Shown: positions 48,938 to 57,112 of the stretch, one piece after another | Position numbering within the stretch: position 1 is the first letter of the stretch | How the letters are laid out: the number at the start of each line of letters is the position of its first letter | NCBI GenBank assembly: GCA_963742795.1 | Contig: CAVUNL010000017.1 | Span: 67,523 to 131,522 of the forward strand | Origin: Palsa-504 sp963742795 | GTDB lineage: Bacteria; Actinomycetota; Actinomycetes; Streptosporangiales; Streptosporangiaceae | DNA: 64,000 nt | Direction of reading: 5' to 3' | The notes under the pieces: model-generated | The model's database searches: none | Told to the model about the DNA's origin: nothing | What the model saw: only the letters and a program-made list of their open reading frames with translations | Made by a program: the position numbers and the translations under genes

Positions 48938-51700
48938 CTAGCCTCCGGTTCGTTCGGATAAAGATCTTTTTGAAGCCGAACGGGCCGTGGTGCCCGCCTT
49001 CTTCCTGGTCGTGGCGCTGGCCCGGGGAGCGCTGGCCCGGCGGCGAGGGGACGGCGGCGCGGTGCGCCGGTCGGCCAGCAGCTCGGCGGCGCGCTGGTCG
49101 GTGACGGCGGCCACCTCGTCGCCCTTGCGCAGCGAGGCGTTGGTCTCGCCGTCGGTCACGTACGGGCCGAACCGGCCGTCCTTGATCACCATCGGCTTGC
49201 CGGTGGCGGGGTCCGCGCCGAGCTCGCGCAGCGGCGGGGCCGTCGCGCGGGCACCGCGGCCGCGCGGCTTGGGCTGGGCGAACATCTCCTTGGCCTCGGC
49301 CAGGGTCAGCGTGAACAGCTGGTCCTCGGACTCCAGCGAGCGGCTGTCGGTGCCCTTCTTGACGTAGGGGCCGTACCGGCCGTTCTGCGCGGTGACGGGC
49401 TCGCCGTCGAGCTCGCCCAGCGTCCGGGGCAGGCTGAGCAGCTTGACCGCGTCGTCCAGGGTCACGGTGTCGAGGGCCATCGACTTCAGCAGGGACGCGG
49501 TCCGGGGCTTGTCTTTAGAGTCTTCTGGCAGCTGCTCGGTCACGTAGGGGCCGAACCGGCCGGCCTTGGCGACCAGCACGTGGCCGGTGGCGGGGTCGGT
49601 GCCGAGGGTCACGTCGGCGTTCGGCTGGCTGAACAGCTCCTCGGCCTTCTCGACGGTCAGCTCATCCGGCGCCATGTCCTCCGGCACGTTGACCCGCTGC
49701 CCGTCGCGCTCCAGGTAGGGGCCGTAGCGGCCGACCCGGACCACGATGTCGGAGTCGGCCAGCGGGAACGAGCTGACGTCCCGGGCGTCGATGTCGCCGA
49801 TGTCACTGACCAGGTCCTTGAGCCCTTCATCGCCGTCGGCGCCGAAGTAGAACCGGCGCAGCCACGGCACCCGCTCGGTCTCGCCGCGGGAGATGCAGTC
49901 CAGGGCGTCTTCCATGCGGGCGGTGAACTCGTAGTCGACCAGCTGGCCGAAGTGCCGCTCGAGCAGCGTGACCACGGCGAAGGCCAGGAACGAGGGGACC
50001 AGCGCGGTGCCCTTCTTGAACACGTAGCCGCGGTCCAGGATCGTGCCGATGATCGACGCGTACGTCGACGGCCGGCCGATCTCCCGGTCTTCCAGCTCCT
50101 TGACCAGCGAGGCCTCGGTGTAGCGGGCCGGCGGCCGGGTGGAGTGCTCGGCCGGGGCCAGCCGCAGCACGTCGAGCGGGTCGGCCTGGGCCAGCGGCGG
50201 CAGCCGGCGCTCGCGGTCGTCGAGGTCGGCGGTGGGGTCGTCCGCGCCCTCCACGTAGGCCTTGAGGAAGCCGTAGAAGTTGATGACCTTGCCGCTGGCG
50301 CCGAACTCGGCCCGCTCACTGGCGGTCGAGGTGCCCGCGACCCGGACCGACACCGACTCGCCGGTGGCGTCCTTCATCTGCGAGGCGACGGTCCGCTGCC
50401 AGATCAGCTCGTACAGCCTTCGCTCGTCCGAGGTCAGCCTGTCTTTCGCGACCTGGGCGGGGGTGCGGAAACTGTCCCCGGCCGGGCGGATGGCCTCGTG
50501 CGCCTCCTGGGCGTTCTTGACCTTGCTGGCGTAGGTGCGCGGCGCTTCCGGGACGTAATTGCTTCCGTAGAGCTCGCTGGCCTGCTTGCGGGCCGCGCTG
50601 ATCGCGGTCTGGGACAGCGTCACCGAGTCGGTGCGCATATAGGTGATGTAGCCGTTCTCGTACAGCCGCTGCGCCACCGACATGGTGTGCTTGGCCGAGA
50701 AGCCCAGCTTGCGCGAGGCCTCCTGCTGCAGCGTGGTGGTGCGGAACGGCGCGTACGGCGAGCGGCGGTAGGGCTTGCGCTCGACACTGGCCACCGCGAA
50801 GGTGGCGTTCTCCAGGCGCTGGGCCAGCGCGGCCGCAGCCGCGGCGTCCAGGTGCAGGACGTCGGTGGCAGTTGAGCGGTGCTCTTCAGCTGGCCGGTGG
50901 AGGTGAAGTCGCGGCCCTGGGCCACCCGGCGGCCGTCCACGGTGACCAGGTTGGCGGTGAAGCTGGTGGGCTCGTCGGCGTCCTTTTTGACCGTGGTCCT
51001 TGGTCGCGAACTCGGCCTCGAGGTCGGAGTAGCTGGCCGCGCGGAACGCGATCCGCTCGCGCTCCCGGTCGACGATCAGCCGGGTCGCCACCGACTGCAC
51101 GCGCCCGGCGGACAGCTTGGGCATGACCTTCTTCCACAGCACCGGCGAGACCTCGTACCCGTACAGCCGGTCCAGCACGCGGCGCGCCTGGTACGCGTCG
51201 ACCAGGCCCTCGTTGACCTGCCGCGGGTTGGCGATGGCGCGGGCGATCGCCTCCGGGGTGATCTCGTGGAAGACCATCCGGCTGTGCGGCACCTTGGGCT
51301 TGAGCTCCTCCAGCAGGTGCCAGGCGATGGCCTCGCCCTCGCGGTCTTCATCGGTGGCGAGCAGGAGTTCGTCGGCGTCCTTGAGCAGGCTCTTGAGCTT
51401 GGCCACCTGCTGCTTCTTGTCGCTGTGCACGACGTAGAGCGGCTCGAAGTTGTCGTCCACGTTGACGCCGAGCCGGGCCCAAGGCTCGGCGCGGTACTTG
51501 GCCGGGATCTCCGCGGCGCGGTCGGGCATGTCCCGGATGTGGCCCACGCTGGACTCGACCACGTAGCCGTTACCCAGGTACCCGGCGATGGTCCTGGCCT
51601 TGGAGGGGGACTCGACGATGACGAGCTTGGTACCCCCGTTGCGGTTAACTTTTGAGGCCGTTCCCGCCTTCGCCTTCGCCGTCGCTTTCCTTGCTGGCAC
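48938..51700 (-). CDS. topA: DNA topoisomerase I (two internal compensating frameshifts)
   Basis: A ~920-residue type IA topoisomerase starting near GTG 51700 (VPARKATAKAK). TKLVIVESPSKARTIAGYLG opens the TOPRIM domain; LLLATDEDREGEAIAWHLLE has the acidic metal site; VQSVATRLIVDRERERIAFR and ENGYITYMRTDSVTL with the catalytic Tyr follow. The C-terminus has four or more repeats of GRYGPY/GRFGPYV instead of zinc fingers, as in actinobacteria. Between about 50985 and 50880 the frame is shifted: the continuous frame gives a nonsense stretch, whereas the neighbouring frame gives DADEPTSFTANLVTVDGRRV and AQGRDFTSTGQLK. One switch lies at an A5 run. TopA is essential, so sequencing error is likely. 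Confidence 0.92.
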   Translation of the reverse strand: MPARKATAKAKAGTASKVNRNGGTKLVIVESPSKARTIAGYLGNGYVVESSVGHIRDMPDRAAEIPAKYRAEPWARLGVNVDDNFEPLYVVHSDKKQQVAKLKSLLKDADELLLATDEDREGEAIAWHLLEELKPKVPHSRMVFHEITPEAIARAIANPRQVNEGLVDAYQARRVLDRLYGYEVSPVLWKKVMPKLSAGRVQSVATRLIVDRERERIAFRAASYSDLEAEFATKDHGQKGRRRAHQLHRQPGHRGRPPGGPGPRLHLHRPAEEHRSTATDVLHLDAAAAAALAQRLENATFAVASVERKPYRRSPYAPFRTTTLQQEASRKLGFSAKHTMSVAQRLYENGYITYMRTDSVTLSQTAISAARKQASELYGSNYVPEAPRTYASKVKNAQEAHEAIRPAGDSFRTPAQVAKDRLTSDERRLYELIWQRTVASQMKDATGESVSVRVAGTSTASERAEFGASGKVINFYGFLKAYVEGADDPTADLDDRERRLPPLAQADPLDVLRLAPAEHSTRPPARYTEASLVKELEDREIGRPSTYASIIGTILDRGYVFKKGTALVPSFLAFAVVTLLERHFGQLVDYEFTARMEDALDCISRGETERVPWLRRFYFGADGDEGLKDLVSDIGDIDARDVSSFPLADSDIVVRVGRYGPYLERDGQRVNVPEDMAPDELTVEKAEELFSQPNADVTLGTDPATGHVLVAKAGRFGPYVTEQLPEDSKDKPRTASLLKSMALDTVTLDDAVKLLSLPRTLGELDGEPVTAQNGRYGPYVKKGTDSRSLESEDQLFTLTLAEAKEMFAQPKPRGRGARATAPPLRELGADPATGKPMVIKDGRFGPYVTDGETNASLRKGDEVAAVTDQRAAELLADRRTAPPSPRRRASAPRASATTRKKAGTTARSASKRSLSERTGG

Positions 51701-51876
51701 GCTCTTCCCGTCCTGTAATCTGCGTCGCGACCGTCTGGAAGTCCCTATGGTCACGCGCCGCCCTTCAGCTGTAACCGCCGGCCCGGTTCGGTGTGTTCCC
51801 AACGGATCACCGGTCCGGGGCGGAGATTCTGCCACCGCAGGTTGAATCACCGGTGAACTTAAGCACAATAGGACCG

Positions 51877-52071
51877 ATGGCCGAGTACGCCTACCTCGTC
51901 GTGTACCTGCCGCGCGGAGTGTCCCGAGACGCTCGCGACACCGCCCGGCGGATCCTGGCCGACTACGCCGAATACGGGGACTGGGAACTGTCCAGGCTCC
52001 GGCTCAACGCCGACGGCAGCAGGAAGGCTACCCTCCGAAGGCGAATCATACGCCCAGTCCGCACATTCTGA
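51877..52071 (+). CDS. DUF5703 family small protein
   Basis: A 64-residue protein starting MAEYAYLVVYLPRGVSRDAR and containing DYAEYGDWELSRLRLNADGS and RRRIIRPVRTF. This is the pattern of DUF5703, a short actinobacterial family often encoded near topA or other housekeeping genes. Function unknown. A TACAAT-like box (CACAAT, 51864-51869) seven bases before ATG 51877 suggests leaderless expression. Confidence 0.75.
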   Translation: MAEYAYLVVYLPRGVSRDARDTARRILADYAEYGDWELSRLRLNADGSRKATLRRRIIRPVRTF

Positions 52072-52172
52072 ACTGATCCCGCAGCAGGGCGGATTCCCTG
52101 GCTCGTGGTGATGGTGCCGCCGCCTGGCCTGCCGGGCGGGTCTGCGGTTAAGCGCTGGCAGCAGTCCGGGGA

Positions 52173-53483
52173 TCAGCAGCAGTCCAGGAAGCGGTCCAGG
52201 ACGCGAGTTCCGAACCGCAGCCCGTCGACCGGGACCCGTTCGTCGATACCGTGGAACATTCCGGAGAAGTCCAGGTCAGGTGCGAGCCGCAGCGGCGCGA
52301 AGCCGAAGCAGCGTATGCCCAGCCGGCTGAACGACTTGGCGTCGGTGCCTCCTGACATGCAGTAGGGAATCACCGTGGCCTCGGGGTCTTCGCCGGTAAG
52401 CGCACTGGTCATGGCCTCGTAGAGGGCACCGTCGGGGGTGGTCTCCAGGGCGATGTCGGTATGGATGAGCTCGCGGGTGAGGGCGGGCCCGAGGACCCGG
52501 TCGAGTTCGGCGTAGAACTCGTCTTCGTAGCCGGGCAGGAAGCGGCCGTCGACTTCGGCGGTCGCGGTCTGCGGGACGACGTTGACCTTATATCCGGCGT
52601 TCAGGACGGTCGGATTCGCCGTGTTCCGCAGGGTGGCGCCGGTAATACGCGAGATTGCACCTATTTTGCTGAGCAGGAGGTCCGGGTCGTTCGGCGAAAA
52701 TTCGATGCCGAGAGCCCCGGCGGCACCTTCCAGGAAGGCGCCGACGGACGGGAGCAGGCGGACCGGCCATTCGTAGCGGCCCAGCCGGCCGATCGCCTCG
52801 GCCAGCTCAGTGACCGCGTTGTCGCGGTTGATCATCGAGCCGTGGCCGGCCGTGCCGCGCGCGGTCAGCCGCATCCAGGCGATGCCCTTCTCCGCGACCT
52901 GCAGGAGATAGAGGCGCTGCCGGCCGAGGGTCAGGCTGAACCCGCCGACCTCGCCGACCGCCTCGGTGACGCCCTCGAACAGATCGGCGTGGTTCTCGAC
53001 CAGCCAGCGGGCGCCCCAGCGGCCGCCCGCCTCCTCGTCCGCGGTGAACGCGAGCACCACGTCGCGGGCGGGCGGGCGTTGCTCGCGCAACCGCTGGCGG
53101 ACGACGGCCAGCATCATCGCGTCCATGTCCTTCATGTCGATCGCGCCGCGGCCCCACAGGCAGCCGTCGGCGAGGTCGCCCGAGAAGGGCGCGTGCTCCC
53201 AGTCCGGGGCGTTGGCCGGGACGACGTCCAGGTGGCCGTGGATCAGGAGGGCGGGCCTGGTCGCGTCGGCGCCGTCGATGCGGGCTACTACGGAGGTGCG
53301 CTTGGGGTGGGATTCGAGGAGCCGGGGCTCGAGGCCGGCTTCGGCGAGAAGGGCCGCGACGTGCTCGGCGGCGGCTCGCTCGCCGGGGCCGGAGTGGTCG
53401 CCGGGGTTCGAGGTGTCGATGCGGAGCAGGTCGCGGCAGATGTCGACGACCTCGTCCTGCGCGGTAGCCGGGTTCGCTGTCAT
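52173..53483 (-). CDS. M20 family metallopeptidase
   Basis: A 436-residue two-zinc hydrolase. LLIHGHLDVVPANAPDWEHA (first zinc His and bridging Asp), CLWGRGAIDMKDMDAMMLAV, VVLAFTADEEAGGRWGARWL (catalytic Glu-Glu) and FHGIDERVPVDG near the C-terminus are family motifs. It probably hydrolyses a dipeptide or N-acyl amino acid; the exact substrate (for example succinyl-diaminopimelate) is not distinguishable. Monocistronic, before tRNA-Leu. Confidence 0.9.
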   Translation of the reverse strand: MTANPATAQDEVVDICRDLLRIDTSNPGDHSGPGERAAAEHVAALLAEAGLEPRLLESHPKRTSVVARIDGADATRPALLIHGHLDVVPANAPDWEHAPFSGDLADGCLWGRGAIDMKDMDAMMLAVVRQRLREQRPPARDVVLAFTADEEAGGRWGARWLVENHADLFEGVTEAVGEVGGFSLTLGRQRLYLLQVAEKGIAWMRLTARGTAGHGSMINRDNAVTELAEAIGRLGRYEWPVRLLPSVGAFLEGAAGALGIEFSPNDPDLLLSKIGAISRITGATLRNTANPTVLNAGYKVNVVPQTATAEVDGRFLPGYEDEFYAELDRVLGPALTRELIHTDIALETTPDGALYEAMTSALTGEDPEATVIPYCMSGGTDAKSFSRLGIRCFGFAPLRLAPDLDFSGMFHGIDERVPVDGLRFGTRVLDRFLDCC

Positions 53484-53671
53484 CGTTTCATCGTGCCACT
53501 CGGTGGGTGGGTGTTCGGCCCCACCCCGGGCGGGCCCTGCGCGCGGCCCGGCTGCGGGCCGGTCGCGGGCCCGGTGGGGCTCGTGCGAGGCAGATCGGGC
53601 GGGTTGAGCACTTCGCTTGAGGCCCGTCGGTTTGCTAACCTAAGCCAGCCGACGCGTACCGCGCGTCGCAG

Positions 53672-53756
53672 GTCCGGGTGGCGGAATAGGCAGACGCGCT
53701 AGCTTGAGGTGCTAGTGCCCGTAAAGGGCATGGGGGTTCAAGTCCCCCCTCGGACA
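53672..53756 (+). tRNA. tRNA-Leu (anticodon GAG)
   Basis: A type II tRNA of 85 bases: acceptor GTCCGGG pairs with CTCGGAC (one G-T pair), anticodon stem CTAGC/GCTAG encloses TTGAGGT with anticodon GAG. A long variable arm (TGCCCGTAAAGGGCA) and T arm GGGGGTTCAAGTCCCCC follow, discriminator A at 53756. The DNA to the right is entirely mobile, making its 3' end a candidate integration site. Confidence 0.95.
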
Positions 53757-53766
53757 CGTTGGGTTA

Positions 53767-53802
53767 CCGACAGAACTGGCGGTGTCGTGCCGACAGAACT
53801 GC
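53767..53802. repeat. CCGACAGAACTG direct repeats at the left edge of the mobile cassette
   Basis: CCGACAGAACTG occurs at 53767-53778 and 53790-53801, 23 bp apart, 11-45 bp after tRNA-Leu. The core CGACAGAAC reappears inverted (GTTCTGTCG) at 57000-57008. They may mark the ends of the cassette encoding the DDE protein, the recombinase-like protein and DUF6788. Confidence 0.5.
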
Positions 53803-53973
53803 ATCGGTGACCGTTTCTGATTATGCCCGTGGGGTCTGGCATGGGCTTTGGCCGGCGTGCGGGACCTGTTGCCGGGCTCCGGCAGCTAGATTGCGGTGTT
53901 CTGGCGGGTCTGTGGCGTGGCTGCCGCCGGCTGGGTGGTGCTGGCCGGTGGTGGCGGTGGGTGCTGCGGGCGG

Positions 53974-55614
53974 TTAGCCGTCGGGGAGGTAGTCGCGCAG
54001 GCTGGTGCGGCGTCGCCGTGCCCGGCGGGTGACGTCGGCGTGGTCGCTGGCGGTGAGGGCCCGCCAGGCGCGGATCTTGCGGATGTTCGCGGCGATCAGC
54101 AGCAGTGCGGTGAACAGGGACTGGGCGGCGATGCCGCGGACGCGGCGGCGGCCGGGGGCGGCGAGGGCCTGGTGGGCGGTGTCTTTGGCGTAGCCGTTGA
54201 GGCCTTCGATGGTGTTGCGCAAGGTGGCGTAGCGGGCGTGCCAGGCGGGGCTGCCGTAGGGCAGGTCCTGGCGGTAGCGGGCGCCGGTGTCCGGGGCGAT
54301 GGTGATCGCGGTCTGCCGGCAGAGCCTGGGTGGTTCTGGCGGGGGCTGGAGGACCTTGGGCCGCCCGTCGCGCGGTGAGGTCGAGGTCTTGCGGAGCGGG
54401 CAGATCAGCCCGGGGTGGCTGCCGGTGGCGGGGCAGGACAGCCGCTGGTAGCCGTCGGCGTCTGGGCCGTCTTTGCGCTTGAGCCGGTAGCAGGCCCGGG
54501 CGGTGATCTGCTGGTCATACAGCTCGCGGGTGATGGCGTGGCCGCGCAGCCGGGTGGTGGCGGTGATCAGCGGCTCGGGCAGGGCGGGGCAGTACCAGGT
54601 GCCCTCGACGAGGATGGCCCCGCCGGTGCTGGCCTGGATGCCGAGCTGGTCGTCGCGGTAGTCCATGACCGGGGAGTAGCCCAGTGCCCGGGCCGGGAGG
54701 TGGAAGCGCCCGGGGAGCGCCTGGGTGCAGGCGCGGTCGTAGCCGAGCCAGCCCGGTTTGTGGCCGCGGGCGGCGGCTGATGCCAGGACCCGGGCGCCGG
54801 TGCCGCCGGGGTCTTGGCCGGGCCGGGCCAGGGCCAGGCCGGTCGCGAGGTTCGGGCAGCCGGGCTGGGCGTGAGGCGGCCGGGCGGTGGCGGCGATGGT
54901 GGCTTCCAGCGCCCAGGCGATCTTGCGCAGCGGCTTGCCCTTGTCGTCCTCGCGCTCGCGGTGGTCGCCCTCGCGGACGTACCAGCCGCCGTCCGGGTCG
55001 CTGGCGCACAGCCCGGTCCGTTTGGACGGGCCGCGGGAAAACAGCGGCACCGCGGTGGCGTCCAGGCCGGTGCCGCCATCGAATGCGGCGCGCTCGGCCT
55101 GGGTGAGGACCGAGATGCTGGCTTCCAGCAGCGCGTTGACCAGCGTCTCGAGCCGGTCCCGGGCCGCGGTGGCCTGATCTGGGGTCATCGGCTTGGTGCG
55201 GGCCTTGAGCTCGCCGGCGGTCAGGCGCCGGTTTTTCGGCAACGGTGAGGGGTCCGCGACCGAGCAGATGGCGCCGAAGCAGTAGCGGACCCGGCGGTAG
55301 GCGGCCAGGAACGCCCGCTCGCCGCTGACGGTGCCGGGGACGCCGAGCAGCCGGCGGGAGGCAGGAGATAGCTGGCAGAACAGCAGCCGGGTGGCCTCGG
55401 TCAGGAACAGCGGCCGGTCATCCAGGCCCAGGCACAGCAGCGCGGTCAGTACGGCGCGCGCCGGCAGCGGGCGGTGCCGCCCGGTGCGGTGGGCCAGCGC
55501 CGCCTCGATGACCGGGGCCTTGCCGGAGCGGTCGATGAGCTCGGCGGCGAAGGCGGCCGTCGCGTCGCTGGCACCGCCTCCGGCGGGGGGCAGGGTCAGG
55601 CCGGCGGTGTTCAC
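53974..55614 (-). CDS. DDE-type transposase-like protein
   Basis: A 546-residue protein. ALLCLGLDDRPLFLTEATRL and FGAICSVADPSPLPKNRRLT are N-terminal blocks. GGTGLDATAVPLFSRGPSK gives Asp185, GWLGYDRACTQ gives Asp293, and TLRNTIEGLNGYAKDTAH gives Glu470, which together fit an RNase-H-fold DDE catalytic set. I do not recognise a named IS family. The GTG start overlaps the stop of the upstream recombinase-like gene (GTGA), so the two are translationally coupled. It is the largest gene of the three-gene cassette. Confidence 0.6.
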   Translation of the reverse strand: MNTAGLTLPPAGGGASDATAAFAAELIDRSGKAPVIEAALAHRTGRHRPLPARAVLTALLCLGLDDRPLFLTEATRLLFCQLSPASRRLLGVPGTVSGERAFLAAYRRVRYCFGAICSVADPSPLPKNRRLTAGELKARTKPMTPDQATAARDRLETLVNALLEASISVLTQAERAAFDGGTGLDATAVPLFSRGPSKRTGLCASDPDGGWYVREGDHREREDDKGKPLRKIAWALEATIAATARPPHAQPGCPNLATGLALARPGQDPGGTGARVLASAAARGHKPGWLGYDRACTQALPGRFHLPARALGYSPVMDYRDDQLGIQASTGGAILVEGTWYCPALPEPLITATTRLRGHAITRELYDQQITARACYRLKRKDGPDADGYQRLSCPATGSHPGLICPLRKTSTSPRDGRPKVLQPPPEPPRLCRQTAITIAPDTGARYRQDLPYGSPAWHARYATLRNTIEGLNGYAKDTAHQALAAPGRRRVRGIAAQSLFTALLLIAANIRKIRAWRALTASDHADVTRRARRRRTSLRDYLPDG

Positions 55615-56465
55615 GGGCCGGCCTCCGCGCGCCAGCGGGCCCGCAGGGCGCCCGTGGAAGAGCTGACGCCCGGGACGTGGCGGGCATAACGGGCCAGCGA
55701 CCCGGCCTCGGCGATCCCGGTGATGGCCAGCAGCACCGGGACCGGGGTGCCCGCGGCCAGATGGTCGCAGATGAAGCTGGACCGGGCGCGGCGCAGTGAC
55801 AGGGCGGCCGCGGCCGGGTCGGCGGCCAGGCCCCGGGCGAAATCGGTGACGAAGTTCTTGTAGCCGCGCTCAGCCGGGCCGGGGCGGAACACGAACCCGC
55901 TGCCGGCGTGGCGGGCCAGCTCCCCGGCGCGGCCGGCGTAACGCGAGGTGACCGGCACCACCCGCGCCGACGGCCCGCTGACCCGGACCATCACCTGGCG
56001 GCCGCGCCGGAAGACGTCACTGCCGCGCAGCGCCACCAGCTCGCCGGGCCGCAGCCCCGCCCCGATCCCGAACACGATCAGCGCCAGCGCGGAGGAGCGT
56101 TTCGCTGGGCCGCGCTGCGCGGCCGCGACTGCGGCCAGCTCCGCCCGCTCCGCCCGCGAGTACGGCGGCGGCGCCTTCGCCCCCGGGAACGGCGTTGCCC
56201 GCTGCCCCGCCGGACCGTGCGCCGCTTCGGCGAGCCGGTACAGCGCCGACCGGTAAGTGCCCCGGGTGCTCGGCGCCCGGCCCGCCAGGCCGGCCACGCA
56301 GAACGCCTCGATCACGTCATAGTCGAGCCAGAACTCCCGGCCAGCCGGGACCCCCCGCGCATCAGCGAACCGGGACAGCCCGCGCAGCGCGGGGCCGGTC
56401 ACCCGGCCGGCCGGCAGCATCCGCACGCCCGCGCCCGCCGCATCATCCCCGGGAGGGACAGCCAT
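55611..56465 (-). CDS. Tyrosine-recombinase-like protein with degenerate catalytic set
   Basis: A 284-residue protein resembling phage integrases: an N-terminal core-binding domain (AFCVAGLAGRAPSTRGTYRS), then FGIGAGLRPGELVALRGSD with the first catalytic Arg. LSLRRARSSFICDHLAAGTP replaces the usual HxLRH; ITGIAEAGSLARYARHV ends with a Tyr at the nucleophile position. The canonical His residues of box II are not evident, so it may be a DNA-binding partner rather than an active integrase. It is coupled to the DDE gene and divergent from DUF6788. Confidence 0.65.
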   Translation of the reverse strand: MAVPPGDDAAGAGVRMLPAGRVTGPALRGLSRFADARGVPAGREFWLDYDVIEAFCVAGLAGRAPSTRGTYRSALYRLAEAAHGPAGQRATPFPGAKAPPPYSRAERAELAAVAAAQRGPAKRSSALALIVFGIGAGLRPGELVALRGSDVFRRGRQVMVRVSGPSARVVPVTSRYAGRAGELARHAGSGFVFRPGPAERGYKNFVTDFARGLAADPAAAALSLRRARSSFICDHLAAGTPVPVLLAITGIAEAGSLARYARHVPGVSSSTGALRARWRAEAGP

Positions 56466-56489
56466 GCTTGAAATATAGTGACATCAAGC
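56466..56489. promoter_or_regulatory. Inverted repeat in the divergent promoter region of the cassette
   Basis: GCTTGA (56466-56471) and TCAAGC (56484-56489) are inverted with a 12-base spacer containing TATAGT, a possible -10. They lie between the divergent recombinase-like and DUF6788 genes. Confidence 0.45.
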
Positions 56490-56538
56490 AGGCCGGCGGG
56501 GGATGCCGCCGGCGCGGCGGATAAGGAATCCTGTCACC

Positions 56539-56952
56539 ATGGACGACCCGGCCCGCCGCCACCAGCAGATCCAGGCCGAACTCGCCCGGATCGGCATCAC
56601 CCTGCCCGGCTCGCTCACCAGCCGCACCACCCGCTGCCAGCGGCCCGGCTGCCACTGCCGCGCCACCCCGCCCGTCCTGCACGGCCCCTACCCCACCTGG
56701 ACCCGCAAGATCAGCGGCCGGTCCGTCACCAGGACCCTCACCCCCCAAGAAGCCGGCCGGCTCCGCCCCTACTTCGCCGCCCACCGCCGCCTGCGCCAGC
56801 TCATCACCGAACTCGAAGCCATCTCCATCGAGCTCGCCGGACGGCCCGCAGCACCCAGAACGCCGGGAGATCAGCCCGGTGAAGCCGGGACCAGTCCCGG
56901 CCCGGCGAACCAGACCGAAACGGGCAAAACACCGGGAGATCAGCCCGCTTAA
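56539..56952 (+). CDS. DUF6788 family protein
   Basis: A 137-residue protein starting MDDPARRHQQIQAELARIGI at ATG 56539. SLTSRTTRCQRPGCHCRATP is a compact Cys/His knuckle (CxxxxCxC), PTWTRKISGRSVTRTLTPQE and LRQLITELEAISIEL follow. This matches DUF6788, small proteins commonly found beside transposase or recombinase genes in actinobacteria. The tail carries two copies of TPGDQP, encoded by duplicated DNA (56862-56877, 56932-56947). It is divergent from the recombinase-like gene and presumably an accessory DNA-binding factor of the same element. Confidence 0.65.
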   Translation: MDDPARRHQQIQAELARIGITLPGSLTSRTTRCQRPGCHCRATPPVLHGPYPTWTRKISGRSVTRTLTPQEAGRLRPYFAAHRRLRQLITELEAISIELAGRPAAPRTPGDQPGEAGTSPGPANQTETGKTPGDQPA

Positions 56953-56991
56953 CGCGGGAACCGCGCCCCGCAGGCGACACGTAACCCCTGA

Positions 56992-57010
56992 TCAGCAGGG
57001 TTCTGTCGTT
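56992..57010. repeat. Inverted CGACAGAAC copy at the right edge of the cassette
   Basis: GGGTTCTGTCGTTGG contains GTTCTGTCG (57000-57008), the reverse complement of CGACAGAAC found at 53769-53777 and 53792-53800. The spacing encloses exactly the three cassette genes. Confidence 0.45.
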
Positions 57011-57112
57011 GGCCCACGTTAAATCCCCATGAGCGGCCGTTCACGGGCATGCTCGATCGTCACCCGCGCTCAGCCTCCGGCCGCAGCGAGTGCTCTCTTT
57101 CTTCGCTTTTCT

